A stretch of 64,000 nt of DNA from CAZYFH01 sp965249175. Its GTDB lineage: Bacteria > Acidobacteriota > Vicinamibacteria > Vicinamibacterales > UBA8438. Both the position numbers and the translations under genes were made by a program. The notes under the pieces were generated by a model. That model was not told the DNA's origin. It saw only the letters and a list, made by a program, of their open reading frames with translations, and made no database searches. The stretch spans positions 3,906,001 through 3,970,000 of the forward strand of contig OZ252227.1 in assembly GCA_965249175.1 (NCBI GenBank). Direction: 5' to 3'. Below, piece after piece: positions 33,733-42,187 of this stretch (position 1 is the first letter of the stretch; the number at the start of each line of letters is the position of its first letter).

Positions 33733-34623
33733 ATGCCCAAACCACGCTCGACTCCACGATCCTCAACGCCCCGCGCGAAGCGGTCCACACACCAACGCGC
33801 GTCCACGAGCGGCATCGCGGCGGAGAACTGGGGCACCGCGATCACCCGTATTGAGCCTGACAGCATCCTGATTCGCGGCTATGCGCTCGACGAGCTCATG
33901 GGACGGCTCTCGTTTGGCGAGACGATCTACCTACTGCTCGCGGGCGAGCGACCGTCCCCGGCAGTCGGCCGACTCATGGAAGCCCTGCTCGTGTCGTCGA
34001 TCGATCATGGAGCCACCCCACCGTCGACGCTCGCGGCGCGGACCGTGGCCGGCACCGGCGCCCCGCTACGAGCGGCAGCCGCCGCGGGAATGCTCGCGTT
34101 GGGCTCACCGCTTGGCGGCGGAGGCAGCATCGATAGCTGCCTTCGCTTTCTCGAGGAGGGACTGGCATTGGTGGGCGACTGGGTCTCGCATGACGATGCG
34201 GCCCGGCGCCTGCTCGATCAGTGGAAGCCAACGGCCACCGACGCGCCTCCGGGATTCGGGCACCGTCATCACACGCGCGATCCGCCGGCGGCGCGGCTGC
34301 TGCAGCTCGCGTTCGAGCTCGAGCTCGACGGCGGACACACCCAGCTCGCGCGCGCGCTCGAGCAGGAGCTCATCGGGCGTCGCGCCGCCGCAGGCCAGGC
34401 CGCGGTGTCACTCAACTTGGACGGCGCCATCGCTGCCGTCTGTGGCGACCTCGGGCTCGATGCCGAGACGGCCACCATGCTGTTCACGATCGCCAGGGTG
34501 CCGGGATTCGTCGCGCACGCCATCGAAGAGCAGCGCCGTCAGCAGGCGATGCGACTCATCGATCCAACCAAGCACCACTACGACGGACCGAAGCCCCGAC
34601 GGTTTCCGGACGCTCCGCTTTAG
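33733..34623 (+). CDS. Short citrate synthase-fold protein (citryl-CoA lyase-like)
   Basis: This 296-residue protein has the citrate synthase catalytic landmarks in a truncated large domain: a His in SSIDHGATPPS, a His in GFGHRHHTRDPPA, and an Asp in SLNLDGAIAAVCGDLGL. At this length it matches the short paralogues often annotated citryl-CoA lyase or citrate synthase-like, not full-length GltA of about 430 residues. The first 30 residues are Ser/Arg-rich and may not be part of the fold. It could cleave or form citryl-CoA or a related 2-alkylmalyl compound. It is the second gene of a pair with hpt, with no metabolic link evident. Confidence 0.78.
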   Translation: MPKPRSTPRSSTPRAKRSTHQRASTSGIAAENWGTAITRIEPDSILIRGYALDELMGRLSFGETIYLLLAGERPSPAVGRLMEALLVSSIDHGATPPSTLAARTVAGTGAPLRAAAAAGMLALGSPLGGGGSIDSCLRFLEEGLALVGDWVSHDDAARRLLDQWKPTATDAPPGFGHRHHTRDPPAARLLQLAFELELDGGHTQLARALEQELIGRRAAAGQAAVSLNLDGAIAAVCGDLGLDAETATMLFTIARVPGFVAHAIEEQRRQQAMRLIDPTKHHYDGPKPRRFPDAPL

Positions 34624-34643
34624 GCGTGGACGGAACGTCGCAC

Positions 34644-35933
34644 CTAAAACGAGCGGACGAAGCCGCCGCTCGACCCGGCGAAACGCGAGTTGACGACGTT
34701 GTTGTAGATCGAACCGAAGGTAAAGGTGAGACCGACCGAGAGGCGGAAATCGTAGTCGGTGGCCAGCTGCCGGCGCTGCACCAAAATCTCCTCGTTGCTC
34801 AGATCCTCTTTGGGCAGGTAGATCTGGTCTCGGATCAGCGACGTCCGGCCGTTGATGCTGAAGAACAAGCCGCGCGCGATTCGGAACTCGAGGTCGCCGA
34901 ACACCATGGCGCGGTGCTTGCTCGGGTCGTCGAGAAACTGCGCAAACTCGACAGTGACTCCCGCCTCGCCCCACGGCTCGTTGTAGTCGAGCGAGACGTT
35001 CACATTGTGGTCCAGCCGGAGCTCCGAGAGCGCGCCGAAGAGGGTCTCCTCCTCGTAGCTGAATGCGTTGACGCCGACCGCATATGTCACCGTGAACTCG
35101 CGCCGCGTCGACTCGTCGTAGGAGAAGAAGTTGTACTGCACGGCCGGCGCCACTCGTCCTGAAAGATCCTGGTTGCGAAAGGTCGACCGGACCAACGAAC
35201 CCCCGACCGCCAGGCCCATGTGGTCGCCGACGGTCTTGATGACGCGACCGTCGGCTGCGTAGTTACGCGAGATGTTCGTGAACGCGCCATCCGTCAGCTG
35301 GAACTCGGTTTCGTTGTAGTTCGCGTTGACGCCCAACCGGATCTTCCATGCGTCGGTGGTCCGGTTTGCCGAAAATGAGCCGCTGTACGATTGCGACGTC
35401 CGTGATTCCTCGCCGCTGACACGCGCCCTGACGCGGGTGCGATAGACCCAGAAATTCCACGGGTCGTCGGCCGGCGTCGCCATGGCCGGTCGCTGCCGGG
35501 CGCCGGCCTGTCCGATCGCGACCTGCCCGGCAAGCGGCGTCCGCGCGACATACCGGAGCAAGCCGAGGCGAAAGATCTGGGCCAGGCCCTCACGCTCCTC
35601 GTCATCGGTGTCGGTCTGCGCGCTGACATATTCCAGGACGTCGTCGACTCCGGCGAACGATTCCATCCCGATGAAGCTCAACGTGAAGACCCGTCCTCCA
35701 CCGCCGGACCCCTCGGTGGTGACCAGCACATGGACATCCGCGTCGCGCCGATCGCGGACATAGTTCACGAATGTGATCTCGGTGCGAAAGTACTCGTCGT
35801 CGCACCGGCCGCAGTCGAGAAAGACGCGGAGCGTGTCGGCGGGGTCGCTCTGGGTCGCCTGTGCCAACAGGACTGTCGTGAGGCAGAGACTGATGATCGC
35901 GACGCGCGCCCCCACGACGAGGAATCTACCCAA
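34644..35933 (-). CDS. Secreted protein with predicted outer-membrane beta-barrel C-terminus
   Basis: This 429-residue protein has a signal peptide (VGARVAIISLCLTTVLLAQ). An N-terminal domain of about 100 residues carries a CGRC pair (LRVFLDCGRCDDEYFR) and VNYVRDRRDADVHVLVTT. From about 170 on, long alternating strands follow (TSQSYSGSFSANRTTDAWK, KIRLGVNANYNETEFQLTDG, FFSINGRTSLIRDQIYLP), ending with FGSIYNNVVNSRF. This resembles DUF-type barrel proteins found widely in Acidobacteriota and Bacteroidota. The CGRC site recalls, but does not prove, metal or disulfide chemistry. It is convergent with the citrate synthase-like gene. Confidence 0.65.
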   Translation of the reverse strand: MGRFLVVGARVAIISLCLTTVLLAQATQSDPADTLRVFLDCGRCDDEYFRTEITFVNYVRDRRDADVHVLVTTEGSGGGGRVFTLSFIGMESFAGVDDVLEYVSAQTDTDDEEREGLAQIFRLGLLRYVARTPLAGQVAIGQAGARQRPAMATPADDPWNFWVYRTRVRARVSGEESRTSQSYSGSFSANRTTDAWKIRLGVNANYNETEFQLTDGAFTNISRNYAADGRVIKTVGDHMGLAVGGSLVRSTFRNQDLSGRVAPAVQYNFFSYDESTRREFTVTYAVGVNAFSYEEETLFGALSELRLDHNVNVSLDYNEPWGEAGVTVEFAQFLDDPSKHRAMVFGDLEFRIARGLFFSINGRTSLIRDQIYLPKEDLSNEEILVQRRQLATDYDFRLSVGLTFTFGSIYNNVVNSRFAGSSGGFVRSF

Positions 35934-35979
35934 ACCGGTAACCGATGCAGTCTCTCAAGCGCGGGGCGGAGGAAAGAAA

Positions 35980-36054
35980 TGGTGGGCGCTGGTGGATTCG
36001 AACCACCGACCCCCGCCGTGTGAAGGCGATGCTCTACCACTGAGCCAAGCGCCC
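35980..36054 (-). tRNA. tRNA-Val (anticodon CAC)
   Basis: A full cloverleaf reads on the minus strand. Acceptor GGGCGCT (5' end at 36054) pairs with AGCGCCC, a D-loop region contains CAGTGGTAGAG, and the anticodon loop TTCACAC has CAC at 36020-36022. The T-arm is GGTGGTTCGAATCCACC. The discriminator base is A and the terminal CCA is encoded at 35980-35982. Confidence 0.95.
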
Positions 36055-36144
36055 ACGTTTTGTGAGTGGCACAGTGTACCGGTCGGCGCCTCGGAGAGCA
36101 ACCCCCGAACGGGGCCGGAGAGCCGAACCGCGTGATCGGTGGAA

Positions 36145-36687
36145 TCAGCGAGCCTGCGCGATGAGCGCTTTCAGCATACGCGCATACAGCGTGTCGGCGT
36201 CCGAGAACGCCTGGTCGTAATCATCCTGCGACAGCTGCTGGCCGCCCGGGTCACCATCGAACCGGAGGACGCGCGCGCCCGTGTCGTACATGTCGACCCC
36301 ACCACCGCTGCCCGCCAGGCCGTCCGCACCGGCGTCGGTAATGAGGATCTTCGTATCGGCGATCGATGCCGAGTTCAGGTCGATGTAGACGTCGCGGTAT
36401 TGCCCGTTGCTGATCTTCTCCCGCACATAGAGCGGCACTTCATAACGCGCCGAGACGACGAGGAGCTGCCCCGGAAACGCTAACGCCGCCACGAAGCGGT
36501 CGTCGCCCTCGGTGTCCTTTGCGGCCACCGCGTCGAGCTGCGCCGCGCCCATGACCTCGGCGAGCTCTGCCGCCAGAGCAGCCGACATCGTGCCCTGGTC
36601 CTGGGCGTGGGCGTGCGCCGTCAAAACGGCCACACACGCGACGACGATCACTGCGACGACCGATTGCCGCTGGTCACTGCTCCGCAT
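36145..36687 (-). CDS. Secreted hypothetical protein
   Basis: This 180-residue protein has a signal peptide (SVVAVIVVACVAVLTAHAHAQ). The mature part is mixed alpha/beta with no known motif. It includes AAELAEVMGAAQLDAVAAKD, FPGQLLVVSARYEVPLYVRE and an Asp-rich C-terminal half (ITDAGADGLAGSGGGVDMYD). It ends with a helix, DADTLYARMLKALIAQA. It is probably periplasmic. It is transcribed alone, between tRNA-Val and a 153-base gap in which I see no further feature. Confidence 0.6.
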   Translation of the reverse strand: MRSSDQRQSVVAVIVVACVAVLTAHAHAQDQGTMSAALAAELAEVMGAAQLDAVAAKDTEGDDRFVAALAFPGQLLVVSARYEVPLYVREKISNGQYRDVYIDLNSASIADTKILITDAGADGLAGSGGGVDMYDTGARVLRFDGDPGGQQLSQDDYDQAFSDADTLYARMLKALIAQAR

Positions 36688-36840
36688 GACGTAGTCCCCC
36701 TTCCCGCCGGTCCGCGGTCCGTCTCGACAGCTGGCGGGTACCCTCGTTCTACCATCGCCGCGGAACCAAGGTCAACGACGACCCCCGCGGGGATGAGCCT
36801 ATACCGGCGAGCGGTCAGCGCCGCTGGCCGACGCTCGAGG

Positions 36841-37272
36841 CTAGCCGACCCTCGAGGCCTCGTCGGCTTCGGTGGCCGGGGCGTCCGAGGCTGGAGGTGG
36901 GTCGTCACGGCGTCGCATGGCCGCCACACCGACGCGGAGTGCCTGGACCAGGGCCGCCGCGTAGCGCACCGGCTCTACGACCGCCTCCTGCGCCGCGTCC
37001 ATTACCTCATCCACACGCGCCGTCAACCTCGCGCATACCCGGTCCACGCGCTCGACCTGGGCAACGGCCAGCGATGACGCGCGCGCGGCGTCTTCGCTCA
37101 TCGTATTGACGCGCTGAACCACCGGCTCTATCTCGCGCTCGACGACATCGACAAGTCGATTGACGCGCCGGGCCATCCGCGCCCCGTAGATGATCATGCC
37201 CACCTGGACGAAGGCCATCACCATGGTGGCCAGCGCGATTGCGCCCAGGAGGAGCGTCGGGGCGTTCATCAC
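36841..37272 (-). CDS. Membrane-anchored coiled-coil protein (DUF948-like)
   Basis: This 143-residue protein has one N-terminal membrane helix (TLLLGAIALATMVMAFVQVGM). A long amphipathic helical region follows (RMARRVNRLVDVVEREIEPV, VAQVERVDRVCARLTARVDE), likely a coiled coil. The tail is Pro/Asp/Ala-rich and disordered. This layout resembles DUF948/YtxG-type proteins, which often sit next to YtxH genes. The neighbour upstream is indeed YtxH-like, with only two bases between them, so they likely form an envelope-stress or cell-surface pair. Confidence 0.65.
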   Translation of the reverse strand: MMNAPTLLLGAIALATMVMAFVQVGMIIYGARMARRVNRLVDVVEREIEPVVQRVNTMSEDAARASSLAVAQVERVDRVCARLTARVDEVMDAAQEAVVEPVRYAAALVQALRVGVAAMRRRDDPPPASDAPATEADEASRVG

Positions 37273-37274
37273 GC

Positions 37275-37568
37275 TTACCCGTGCTCCTCGGCTGCCTTTC
37301 CTGGGGTCTCGCGGGCGCGTTCATACGCCTCGCGGCCCCGATCAACCGCCGTCGACAAGTGCTCGCGCTGCTTGTCAACAAACTCTCGTCCGCGCTGGGC
37401 CGCCACGGCGGCTCGCTCACGCCCTTCGCGCGCCTTGTCGTTGAGCAGGCGTCGGGTTTCCTCACCGGTCGACGGCGCCCACAGCAGCGCCGTGGCGGCG
37501 CCCGCCACCGCACCCATCACGAACGCCATCAAGACGATCCCGGCAGATCCGTCGTGTTCTCTCGACAT
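37275..37568 (-). CDS. YtxH domain protein
   Basis: This 97-residue protein has one transmembrane helix near its start (IVLMAFVMGAVAGAATALLWAP) followed by the YtxH signature APSTGEETRRLLNDKAREGR. A long helical tail rich in Arg, Ala and Glu follows. YtxH proteins are associated with general stress responses in Firmicutes, and their molecular role is unknown. The ATG at 37568 follows a GAG-rich ribosome region better than the ATG two codons upstream. It is paired with the coiled-coil gene at 36841. Confidence 0.75.
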   Translation of the reverse strand: MSREHDGSAGIVLMAFVMGAVAGAATALLWAPSTGEETRRLLNDKAREGRERAAVAAQRGREFVDKQREHLSTAVDRGREAYERARETPGKAAEEHG

Positions 37569-37595
37569 GTACAACTCCTCGTTCGTTTGACCTCA

Positions 37596-39617
37596 TCATC
37601 TCACATCAGCGGGTCGAGCGGCGCCGATCTCCCGCTTGCGCAGCTCGCGGATCTCGTCTCGCAACGCCGCGGCCCGCTCGAACTCGAGATTGGCGGCCGC
37701 CGCCCGCATCTCGTCCTGCTTCGCCGCGATGTGGTGGTCCAACTCAGCCTGTGTGCGGAAGGTGGGGTGCCGCTCGGCGACCACGGGCACGGTGACGTAG
37801 TCGCGCTCGTAGACGCTCGACAACACCTCATCGATCCCCTTCACGATAGATGATGGCGTGATGTTGTGCGCACGGTTGTACGCCTCCTGCCGTTCGCGGC
37901 GGCGTGACATTTCCTCGAGCGCAGTCCGCATCGACACGGTCTGCGTGTCGGCGTACATGATCACCCGACCGTTGACGTTGCGCGCCGCCCGCCCCGACGT
38001 CTGGATCAGCGACCCAGCAGAACGGAGGAATCCCTCCTTGTCGGCATCGAGAATGGCCACGAGCGACACCTCGGGCAGATCGAGCCCTTCGCGGAGGAGA
38101 TTGATGCCGACGAGGACGTCGAACGTCCCGCGCCGCAGATCGCGCAGAATCTCCGTACGCTCGAGTGTATCGATGTCCGAGTGCAGGTATCGGACGCGCA
38201 CGCCGAGCTCGTGATAGAACTCGGTGAGGTCCTCCGCCATGCGTTTCGTCAGCGTCGTGACGAGCACCCGCTCACGCCGCTCGGCGCGCTGACGAATCTC
38301 GTGTAGCAGGTCGTCGACCTGGCCCTTGACGGGTCGGACCTCGACCTCGGGGTCGACGAGTCCGGTCGGCCGGATGATCTGCTCCACGACCACACCGGCA
38401 CTGCGTTCGAGCTCGTATGGACCCGGGGTGGCGGAGACGAACACGACCTGACCGACCCGCCCTTGCCATTCCTCGAAGTTCAGCGGTCGGTTGTCGAGGG
38501 CCGACGGCAGACGGAACCCAAACTCGACGAGCACCTCCTTGCGCGACCGATCGCCGTGATACATACCCCGGATCTGGGGCACGGTCTGGTGGCTTTCGTC
38601 GATGACAGTCAGCGCATCCTCGGGCAGGTAGTCCAGGAGCGTCGGAGGCGGATCGCCGGCGGTGCGTCCGGAGAGGTGACGCGAGTAGTTCTCGATGCCG
38701 TGGCAATACCCGATCTCCTTGATCATCTCGAGATCAAACATCGTGCGCTGGTGCAGCCGTTGGGCCTCGAGCAACTGGCCGGTCTTCTCGAGCCGGCCGC
38801 GATGCTCGGCGAGCTCGGCATTGATCGTCTCGACCGCCTGCAGCGTGCGCTCCCGCGGCGTGACAAAGTGCGACTTCGGATAGACCGCTACCTTGTCGTG
38901 GCGCCGGAGGGCCTCGCCCGTGATCGGGTCGAAGCTCACCAGCTCCTCCACTTCGTCTCCGAACAACTCGATCCGCAGCGCACGCTCCTCGTAGGAGGGA
39001 TACACCTCGATGATGTCACCCCGGACGCGGAAGACCCCCCGTGTGAACTCGTGGTCGTTGCGCTCGTACTGGATCTCGACGAGCTTCCGCAAGATCTGCT
39101 CGCGCGCGATGCGCTGGTTGCGCTCGAGCGGCAACAGCATGCCGTAGTACGCCTCGGGGGATCCCAGACCGTAAATACACGACACGCTCGCCACGATCAC
39201 GACGTCGCGCCGCTCGAACAGGGCGCGCGTCGCCGACATCCGCATGCGGTCGATCTCCTCGTTGATCGTGGCTTCTTTCTCGATATACGAGTCGGTGGCC
39301 GGCACATAGGCTTCCGGCTGGTAGTAGTCGTAGTAGCTGACGAAGTATTCGACAGCGTTGTCGGGGAAGAACCGTCTGAACTCCTGGTAGAGCTGCGCCG
39401 CCAGGGTCTTGTTGTGGACCATCACCAGCGTCGGGCGATTCACGGCGGCGATGACCTGCGCCATCGTGAAGGTCTTCCCAGATCCGGTCACCCCGAGAAG
39501 CACCTGGTGCGGATCGCCGCGGTCCAGCCCCTCGGTGAGCTCGGTAATCGCGCGCTCCTGATCGCCGCGGAGCTCGAAATCGCTTTCCAGCGTGAAGTGG
39601 TCGTAGGTGGACGGCAT
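37596..39617 (-). CDS. uvrB: Excinuclease ABC subunit B
   Basis: This 673-residue nucleotide-excision-repair helicase has the expected full length. Walker A GVTGSGKT is at 42-49. The DNA-gripping beta-hairpin region YYDYYQPEAYVPATDSYIEK is near 95-114, and the DEAD-like box is VIDESHQTVPQ. Helicase motifs in domain 3 include GINLLREGLDLPEVSLVAIL, QTSGRAARNVNGR and a C-terminal UVR domain (AAAANLEFERAAALRDEIREL) that binds UvrC. It verifies the lesion handed over by UvrA and positions UvrC. It is monocistronic here or follows the VWA gene after 29 bases on the same strand. Confidence 0.97.
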   Translation of the reverse strand: MPSTYDHFTLESDFELRGDQERAITELTEGLDRGDPHQVLLGVTGSGKTFTMAQVIAAVNRPTLVMVHNKTLAAQLYQEFRRFFPDNAVEYFVSYYDYYQPEAYVPATDSYIEKEATINEEIDRMRMSATRALFERRDVVIVASVSCIYGLGSPEAYYGMLLPLERNQRIAREQILRKLVEIQYERNDHEFTRGVFRVRGDIIEVYPSYEERALRIELFGDEVEELVSFDPITGEALRRHDKVAVYPKSHFVTPRERTLQAVETINAELAEHRGRLEKTGQLLEAQRLHQRTMFDLEMIKEIGYCHGIENYSRHLSGRTAGDPPPTLLDYLPEDALTVIDESHQTVPQIRGMYHGDRSRKEVLVEFGFRLPSALDNRPLNFEEWQGRVGQVVFVSATPGPYELERSAGVVVEQIIRPTGLVDPEVEVRPVKGQVDDLLHEIRQRAERRERVLVTTLTKRMAEDLTEFYHELGVRVRYLHSDIDTLERTEILRDLRRGTFDVLVGINLLREGLDLPEVSLVAILDADKEGFLRSAGSLIQTSGRAARNVNGRVIMYADTQTVSMRTALEEMSRRRERQEAYNRAHNITPSSIVKGIDEVLSSVYERDYVTVPVVAERHPTFRTQAELDHHIAAKQDEMRAAAANLEFERAAALRDEIRELRKREIGAARPADVR

Positions 39618-39646
39618 GGTGAGGCGCGGCGCGAGCGCCGCTGGCG

Positions 39647-40582
39647 CTATCGATCGCGGGCTTGGGCTTCCTTGTACAAGGCGTAGTAGCCGTCGCGGGT
39701 TCTGACCTTCGCGCGCCGCAGGTCCGAACGCGACCCAGTCAGCCGCACGTCGACCTCGCGCCAGGTGCCGTCTGACCGATCGTTGGTCGACACGAAGCCC
39801 AGCGAATAGCGCGCGTCCAGCTCATTCGCGATCTCGTCATAGATGGCGCTGAGCGCATCGATCGAGTCGGGGAAGTAGCTCCTGCCGCCCGTGGCGCTGG
39901 TCAGCTGGTCCAGGCGCATACGCTGGAAGCCCCGGACGCTCGCTCGCAGGTTCTTCTGCAATCCGATGGCATAGATTGTCACGTCGGAGGCACGCACGAG
40001 ATCGTGGGTTTCGCCGAACGGCATCAGGCTGCGTGTATCTTCGCCGTCGGTATACAGCAGCAACACCTTGCGGCCATCCTGGGCGAACGCCCCGTCGAGG
40101 TACACACCGAGCGCGTCATACAGCGCGGTGTATCCGGTGGCCTCGCGGTTGCGGATGCGCTCGACCAGACGCGGGAAATCTCGCTGCCCGTATCGTCCCA
40201 CCCGCACCTCGCTATCGAAATCGACGAACGTCATGTCCGCGGCGTAGGTGATCGTGTTGAGAAACTTGATCACGGCCGTCTTGACGAACCGGCCATCGCG
40301 CTCCATGCTGCTGCTTGCGTCGAAGAGCACCCCGAGGTGCAGCGGGATGGTGTCGGCGTCGCCCGCCAGGCTACGAGAGAAATAGCGGACCTCCTGGCGG
40401 TGTCCGTCTTCGAGCAGCTCGAAGTCGTCCGCCTCGAGATCGGTGACCAGCCTCCCGTCGCGGTCCACGACCGTGACACCCACGTGCACCAGATCGATTC
40501 CGCTGCTAAACAGGGGGGCTTGAGCCGATAGTGCAAGGGGGGAGAGGAGAACGACGAGCGCGCCGCGACAGATGCGCACCAT
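39647..40582 (-). CDS. Secreted VWA-domain protein with intact MIDAS (acidobacterial type)
   Basis: This 311-residue protein has a signal peptide (RGALVVLLSPLALSAQA). A VWFA-related beta domain follows (LVHVGVTVVDRDGRLVTDLE, ADDFELLEDGHRQ), then a VWA domain with complete MIDAS DASSSM near residue 95. LLLYTDGEDTRS supplies the later metal-site Asp. It is better preserved than the VWA protein at 1167, whose MIDAS is altered. Likely extracytoplasmic, binding a partner through a metal. The ATG at 40582 opens the signal peptide. It is divergent from the DHH gene across a 124-base repeat-rich spacer. Confidence 0.85.
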   Translation of the reverse strand: MVRICRGALVVLLSPLALSAQAPLFSSGIDLVHVGVTVVDRDGRLVTDLEADDFELLEDGHRQEVRYFSRSLAGDADTIPLHLGVLFDASSSMERDGRFVKTAVIKFLNTITYAADMTFVDFDSEVRVGRYGQRDFPRLVERIRNREATGYTALYDALGVYLDGAFAQDGRKVLLLYTDGEDTRSLMPFGETHDLVRASDVTIYAIGLQKNLRASVRGFQRMRLDQLTSATGGRSYFPDSIDALSAIYDEIANELDARYSLGFVSTNDRSDGTWREVDVRLTGSRSDLRRAKVRTRDGYYALYKEAQARDR

Positions 40583-40641
40583 CAACCGTCGATGATAGCG
40601 CACCAGGCTCTGTGCTCGCCGCGATTCGTTCGCCGGTCGAC

Positions 40642-40658
40642 CGGTTACAGGACGCTAG
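40642..40658. mobile_element. Solo MITE terminal repeat
   Basis: CGGTTACAGGACGCTAG is an exact inverse of the left terminus of the MITE-like copy at 25758. No matching second end or body is found nearby, so this is a remnant of excision or deletion. It lies in the divergent promoter region of the VWA and DHH genes. Confidence 0.65.
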
Positions 40659-40697
40659 CCGCACGTCGTATAAACGCTAGCCCCACGTCGTATAATT
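40654..40697 (+). repeat. 22-bp tandem duplication upstream of the DHH gene
   Basis: Two units, 40654-40675 and 40676-40697, share GCTAGCC[G/C]CACGTCGTATAA. Each ends in a TATAA-like hexamer, so the event duplicated a -10-like element. The GGAGG ribosome site follows right after the second unit, four bases before ATG 40707. The first unit begins within the solo MITE terminus. Confidence 0.75.
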
Positions 40698-40706
40698 GGA
40701 GGTTCT

Positions 40707-42149
40707 ATGAGGTGCGTGGCGGTCTGCCAGGACGACCTGGTCGCCAAGACCCTCCACCGGGCGCTCGTCCCGACGCTCGACGTCGAATTCATCGTCGAGG
40801 ACCGCGCGCTGGCTCGCCGCCTCCACGACGCGGGCGTCGCGGCGCGAGTCGCCGACCCTCGGCGTCTCGAGACCTATCTCAAGGCCGACGTCACCCCCAC
40901 CACCTGCATCATCATCGAGGATAACGGGCGACGTGGCGTGCGGCGGGTGCTGCAGGCGGTGACCGACGCTGGGGCGAACCTGGTGTACGTGCTCGCCGTC
41001 GGCGAACGACCCTCAAAGCGCGCCGAGGACTGGACCGGCGCCTTCCCGGAGGTCACGGGACTCAGTCTTGGCCAGCTCCTCCAGGGCTCCCTGCTTGCCT
41101 CGTTGGGTCGCTCGCTGACTCGGGCTCGGGTCCAGCAGTATCAACGCTACTTCGCAGACGCCGACCGCGTGCTGATTCTCCTCCACAACGATCCGGACCC
41201 CGACGCCCTGGCGAGCGGTCTGGCGCTGCGCAACCTGCTCCATCGCACGAAGACGACAGCGATTCTCGGCGCCTTCCAGGGCGTCACCCGTCCAGAGAAC
41301 GTGCGAATGGCGAATCTCCTCGACATTCGCGTCGAAGCCGTCACCGCGGAGTCCCTCGCGAAGTTCGAGCGCATCGCCACGGTTGACGTGCAGCCCCACT
41401 ATTTCGGCGGTCTACTGCACCGCGTCGACCTGGTGGTCGACCATCACCCCGAACGCAGCGGCTACACCACCACGTTCAAGGACATCCGCGCGGACTACGG
41501 CTCGACTGCGACCATCCTCACCGAGCACTTGCGAGCGGTCGACGTCAACATCTCCGAGCGCATCGCGACCGCGATGCTCTACGCGATCAAGTCCGATACG
41601 TTGTTCCTCTCGCGGCACACGAATCGGACCGACCTGGAAGCGTTCACGTTTCTCTACCCGCTGGCCGACCCGGCGCTCGTGCGAAAGATGGAGGGCTCGG
41701 AGATCACGCTCGAACGGCTCCAATACGTTGCGCGGGCGGTCCAGACCGGTCGCCATCAGGATCAGGTCTTTGCCGCCCATCTCGGGCAGTCGCCACGGGA
41801 GGATCTGATCCCCTATGTCGCCGACTATCTGCTTCAGGTCGAAGACGTCAAGTGGTCCATCGTTTCCGGAGTGGTCAACGATGGCCTGGTCGTCTCGGTG
41901 CGCAACCTCGGCTATTCGCGCAACGCTGGCGAGTTCGTGAAGAAATGGTTCAACGACATCGGGAGCGCGGGCGGCCACCGCGCGATGGCCAAGGCGATCG
42001 TGCCACTCGACGCATTCACCCAGAGGTTCGGCCGTGTCGAGGGTCCCGAGATCTCGGCGCTACTGGGCGAGCTCGCGTCCCAGTTTCTCCGCGAGGCCTC
42101 CGGCAGTGAGCGGCGAAAGTCGGCGATGCGGCAGGTGTCGGGCGGGTAG
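40707..42149 (+). CDS. DHH/DHHA1 phosphoesterase with N-terminal nucleotide-binding-like domain
   Basis: This 480-residue cytoplasmic protein has three parts. An N-terminal region (1-130; VAVCQDDLVAKTLHRALVPT, CIIIEDNGRRGVRRVLQAVT) looks like a Rossmann/TrkA-N type domain but lacks a clear glycine-rich loop. The DHH domain starts near 150 (VLILLHNDPDPDALASG; VDLVVDHHPERSG; YGSTATILTEHL). The C-terminal DHHA1 domain carries GSAGGHRAMAKA. The NDPDPDA, DHH and GGH motifs are complete, which supports a manganese-dependent phosphodiesterase such as oligoribonuclease NrnA or c-di-AMP hydrolase. The front domain suggests ligand control. Confidence 0.82.
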   Translation: MRCVAVCQDDLVAKTLHRALVPTLDVEFIVEDRALARRLHDAGVAARVADPRRLETYLKADVTPTTCIIIEDNGRRGVRRVLQAVTDAGANLVYVLAVGERPSKRAEDWTGAFPEVTGLSLGQLLQGSLLASLGRSLTRARVQQYQRYFADADRVLILLHNDPDPDALASGLALRNLLHRTKTTAILGAFQGVTRPENVRMANLLDIRVEAVTAESLAKFERIATVDVQPHYFGGLLHRVDLVVDHHPERSGYTTTFKDIRADYGSTATILTEHLRAVDVNISERIATAMLYAIKSDTLFLSRHTNRTDLEAFTFLYPLADPALVRKMEGSEITLERLQYVARAVQTGRHQDQVFAAHLGQSPREDLIPYVADYLLQVEDVKWSIVSGVVNDGLVVSVRNLGYSRNAGEFVKKWFNDIGSAGGHRAMAKAIVPLDAFTQRFGRVEGPEISALLGELASQFLREASGSERRKSAMRQVSGG

Positions 42150-42187
42150 CGACGCCCGACCCGCGTCACGCGACGCGGCCCGTTCAC

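Noticed and set aside
35980..36054. tRNA-Sec candidate near the peroxiredoxin
   Set aside because: The acceptor, D and anticodon arms are those of an ordinary tRNA with anticodon CAC (Val), not UCA, and there is no extended acceptor or long variable arm.
38463..39686. A 407-codon plus-strand frame opposite uvrB
   Set aside because: uvrB has every helicase motif in place; the opposite frame has none.
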